Shown here: positions 33,352 to 34,634 of the stretch, in pieces
How the letters are laid out: each line of letters opens with the position of its first letter
Position numbering within the stretch: the stretch's first letter is position 1
Assembly: GCF_013364235.1 (NCBI RefSeq)
Contig: NZ_CP054919.1
Span: forward strand, 6,731,093-6,765,726
Reading direction: 5' to 3'
Length of the DNA: 34,634 bases
From: Kitasatospora sp. NA04385
GTDB taxonomy: Bacteria > Actinomycetota > Actinomycetes > Streptomycetales > Streptomycetaceae
The notes under the pieces: generated by a model
Seen by the model: only the letters and a program-made list of their open reading frames with translations
What the model was told of the DNA's origin: nothing
The model's database searches: none
Made by a program: the position numbers and the translations under genes

Positions 33352-34017
33352 GTGCGGGCCGGGGCGGACCACGCCGTGGTCGAAGGCGAAGACCACCGCG
33401 TGGATGCGGTCACGGACGCCCAACTTGTCGAGCACCCGCCGGACATGGGTCTTCACGGTGGCCTCGCCCAGGTGCAGGGCGGCGGCGATCTCCCGGTTCG
33501 AGCGCCCCCGGCCCAGCAGTTGGAGGACCTGGTGCTCGCGCGGGGTCAAGCGGCGCAGCGCGGCCCGGGCGGCCGGGGCGGCGGGCGGCGGCGCGGAGCG
33601 GGCGAACTCGGCGAGCAGACGGCGGGTCACCGAGGGCGAGAGCAGCGCCTCGCCGGACGCCACCGTGCGGATGCCGTGCAGGAGTTGCTCGGGCGGGGTC
33701 CGCTTCAGCAGGAACCCCGCCGCGCCCGCGCGGACCGCCGCGAAGACGTACGCGTCCGACTCGAAGGTGGTGAGCACCAGGACGCGCGACTGCGGGCAGC
33801 GGGCGGACAGCTCGGCGGTGGCGGCGACCCCGTCCAGGACCGGCATCCGGACGTCCATCAGGACCACGTCCGGCCTCGACTCCACGGCCAGGCGCACCGC
33901 CTGCGCGCCGTCGGCGGCCTCGCCGACCACCCGCAGGTCCGCCCGGGTGCCCAGCAGCATCCGCAGACCGGCCCGCATCAGGTCCTCGTCGTCCGCGAGG
34001 AGCACCGTCACGGCCAC
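33331..34017 (-). CDS. NarL/FixJ-family response regulator
   Basis: The 228-residue regulator has a receiver domain with acidic pocket ADDED (8-12), phosphoacceptor Asp55 in VVLMDVRMP, Thr in VLVLTTFE and Lys in GFLLKRTPPE. A LuxR-type helix-turn-helix follows, LTPREHQVLQLLGRGRSNREIAAALHLGEATVKTHVRRVLDKLG. The start is GTG 34017, ten bases after GGAGG. GTG 34011, overlapping the kinase stop, is an alternative. It is co-transcribed with the upstream histidine kinase, which presumably phosphorylates it. The target genes are unknown; the small membrane gene downstream is a candidate. Confidence 0.95.
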   Translation of the reverse strand: MAVTVLLADDEDLMRAGLRMLLGTRADLRVVGEAADGAQAVRLAVESRPDVVLMDVRMPVLDGVAATAELSARCPQSRVLVLTTFESDAYVFAAVRAGAAGFLLKRTPPEQLLHGIRTVASGEALLSPSVTRRLLAEFARSAPPPAAPAARAALRRLTPREHQVLQLLGRGRSNREIAAALHLGEATVKTHVRRVLDKLGVRDRIHAVVFAFDHGVVRPGPHPGAGGE

Positions 34018-34634
34018 GGGAGTTCGACCTCCACCCGCCAGCCCGCCGGCCCCGGCCCGGCGGTCAGGGTGCCGCCCAGCGCGGCCGCCCGGTGGTGCGC
34101 CGCGGCCAGCCCGCGACGGCCGGAGGACGGCGGACCGGCGGGCAGCGGACGGCCGTTGTCGGTGACGGTCAGGCACAGGGCGCGCCGGGTGCGGCGGAGC
34201 CGGACGGCGGCGGCGGTGGCCGTCGAGTGCTTCAGGGTGTTGGTCAGCGCCTCCCGGACCGCGCGGTGCAGCACCTCGGTGTACGGATCGGTCAGATCCA
34301 CGGCCGGGCAAGGGAGTTCGAGGGTGACGGCGAGGTGCGGCGGAAGGTCGGCGAGCAGCGCCCGCAGGGCCGGGCCCAGCGGCGGGAGCGGCTCCAGCAG
34401 GCCCAGCACCCGGTCCAGGTCGCCCATCGCGCCGCGGCCCACCCGTTCGATCCGCTCCAGCGTCTCGCGCAGCTGCGGCGGCCCGTCGGCCGCGCCCAGC
34501 CGCGCCGCGCCCGCATGGGTCACCATCACCGTCACCGCGTGCCCCACCGCATCGTGCAACTCCCTTGCCATCCTCGCCCGTTCCTCCTCCAGCAGCCGCC
34601 GGGCCCGCTCCTCGGCCGCCACCCGGCGGGCCCG
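34008..34634 (-). CDS. NarL-type sensor histidine kinase, C-terminal part (start outside the window)
   Basis: About 208 residues are visible, open to the window edge. The HisKA_3 dimerisation helix with the phosphorylated His is in ARELHDAVGHAVTVMVTHAG. The ATPase domain shows the N-box in REALTNTLKHS and the G-box in DNGRPLP and GRRGLAAAHHRAAALGG. The N-terminal sensing part lies beyond 34634, so the signal cannot be told. It overlaps the response regulator start and forms a two-component pair with it. Confidence 0.93.
   Translation of the reverse strand, partial: RARRVAAEERARRLLEEERARMARELHDAVGHAVTVMVTHAGAARLGAADGPPQLRETLERIERVGRGAMGDLDRVLGLLEPLPPLGPALRALLADLPPHLAVTLELPCPAVDLTDPYTEVLHRAVREALTNTLKHSTATAAAVRLRRTRRALCLTVTDNGRPLPAGPPSSGRRGLAAAHHRAAALGGTLTAGPGPAGWRVEVELPWP

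Overview
The window is very GC-rich chromosomal DNA with strong third-position GC bias. It carries a complete cvnABCD conservon, a SARP/AfsR-type regulator, an ECF sigma factor with a CU044_5270-type partner, and GTG starts with GGAGG-type ribosome sites. This points to a streptomycete (Streptomyces or Kitasatospora). No tRNA, rRNA, CRISPR array, insertion sequence or integrase was seen.

Layout. Positions 1-102: tail of an unidentified gene. 317-4304: secreted SGNH lipase/esterase, convergent secreted polysaccharide deacetylase with a carbohydrate-binding region, and a long-chain acyl-CoA synthetase. 4647-8943: conservon cvnABCD (sensor kinase, roadblock protein, DUF742 protein, small GTPase-like protein). 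The 3' end of cvnA is broken across reading frames in the sequence as given. 9157-17135: what looks like a sulfur-acquisition locus. It holds a Cys-Cys-Arg-ending leader peptide upstream of an orphan OmpR-type winged-helix regulator, and a minus-strand IclR regulator. Divergent from the IclR gene is a second, 12-residue Cys-rich leader peptide, then an operon of a DszB-like sulfinate desulfinase homologue, an SsuA lipoprotein, SsuC permease, SsuB ATPase, an SsuA-fold protein without an export signal, and SsuD monooxygenase. 17201-19925: GpR/YghZ-type aldo/keto reductase, group III truncated haemoglobin, a small lipoprotein and a small Cys-containing protein. 20045-27505: large SARP/BTAD-ATPase regulator, ECF sigma factor plus membrane partner, and an MMPL transporter. 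27755-32819: two adjacent, different AspT-type aspartate:alanine exchangers followed by aspartate 4-decarboxylase AspD. 32846-34634: small membrane protein and a NarL-type two-component pair, the kinase running off the window.

The most interesting region is 9157-17135. Two short leader ORFs end with almost the same 15 nucleotides (Cys-Cys-Arg-stop). The second lies directly upstream of an operon predicted to take up sulfonates and release sulfite, which fits cysteine-responsive control by leader translation. The desulfinase homologue keeps Cys, His and Arg at the spacing I recall for the DszB active site, although no dibenzothiophene monooxygenases are present. The operon therefore looks like a combined sulfonate/sulfinate scavenging system rather than a classical dsz pathway. 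The aspartate module, with two antiporter genes and one decarboxylase, is the second point of interest. All functional calls rest on recognising motifs by eye; no database search was possible.
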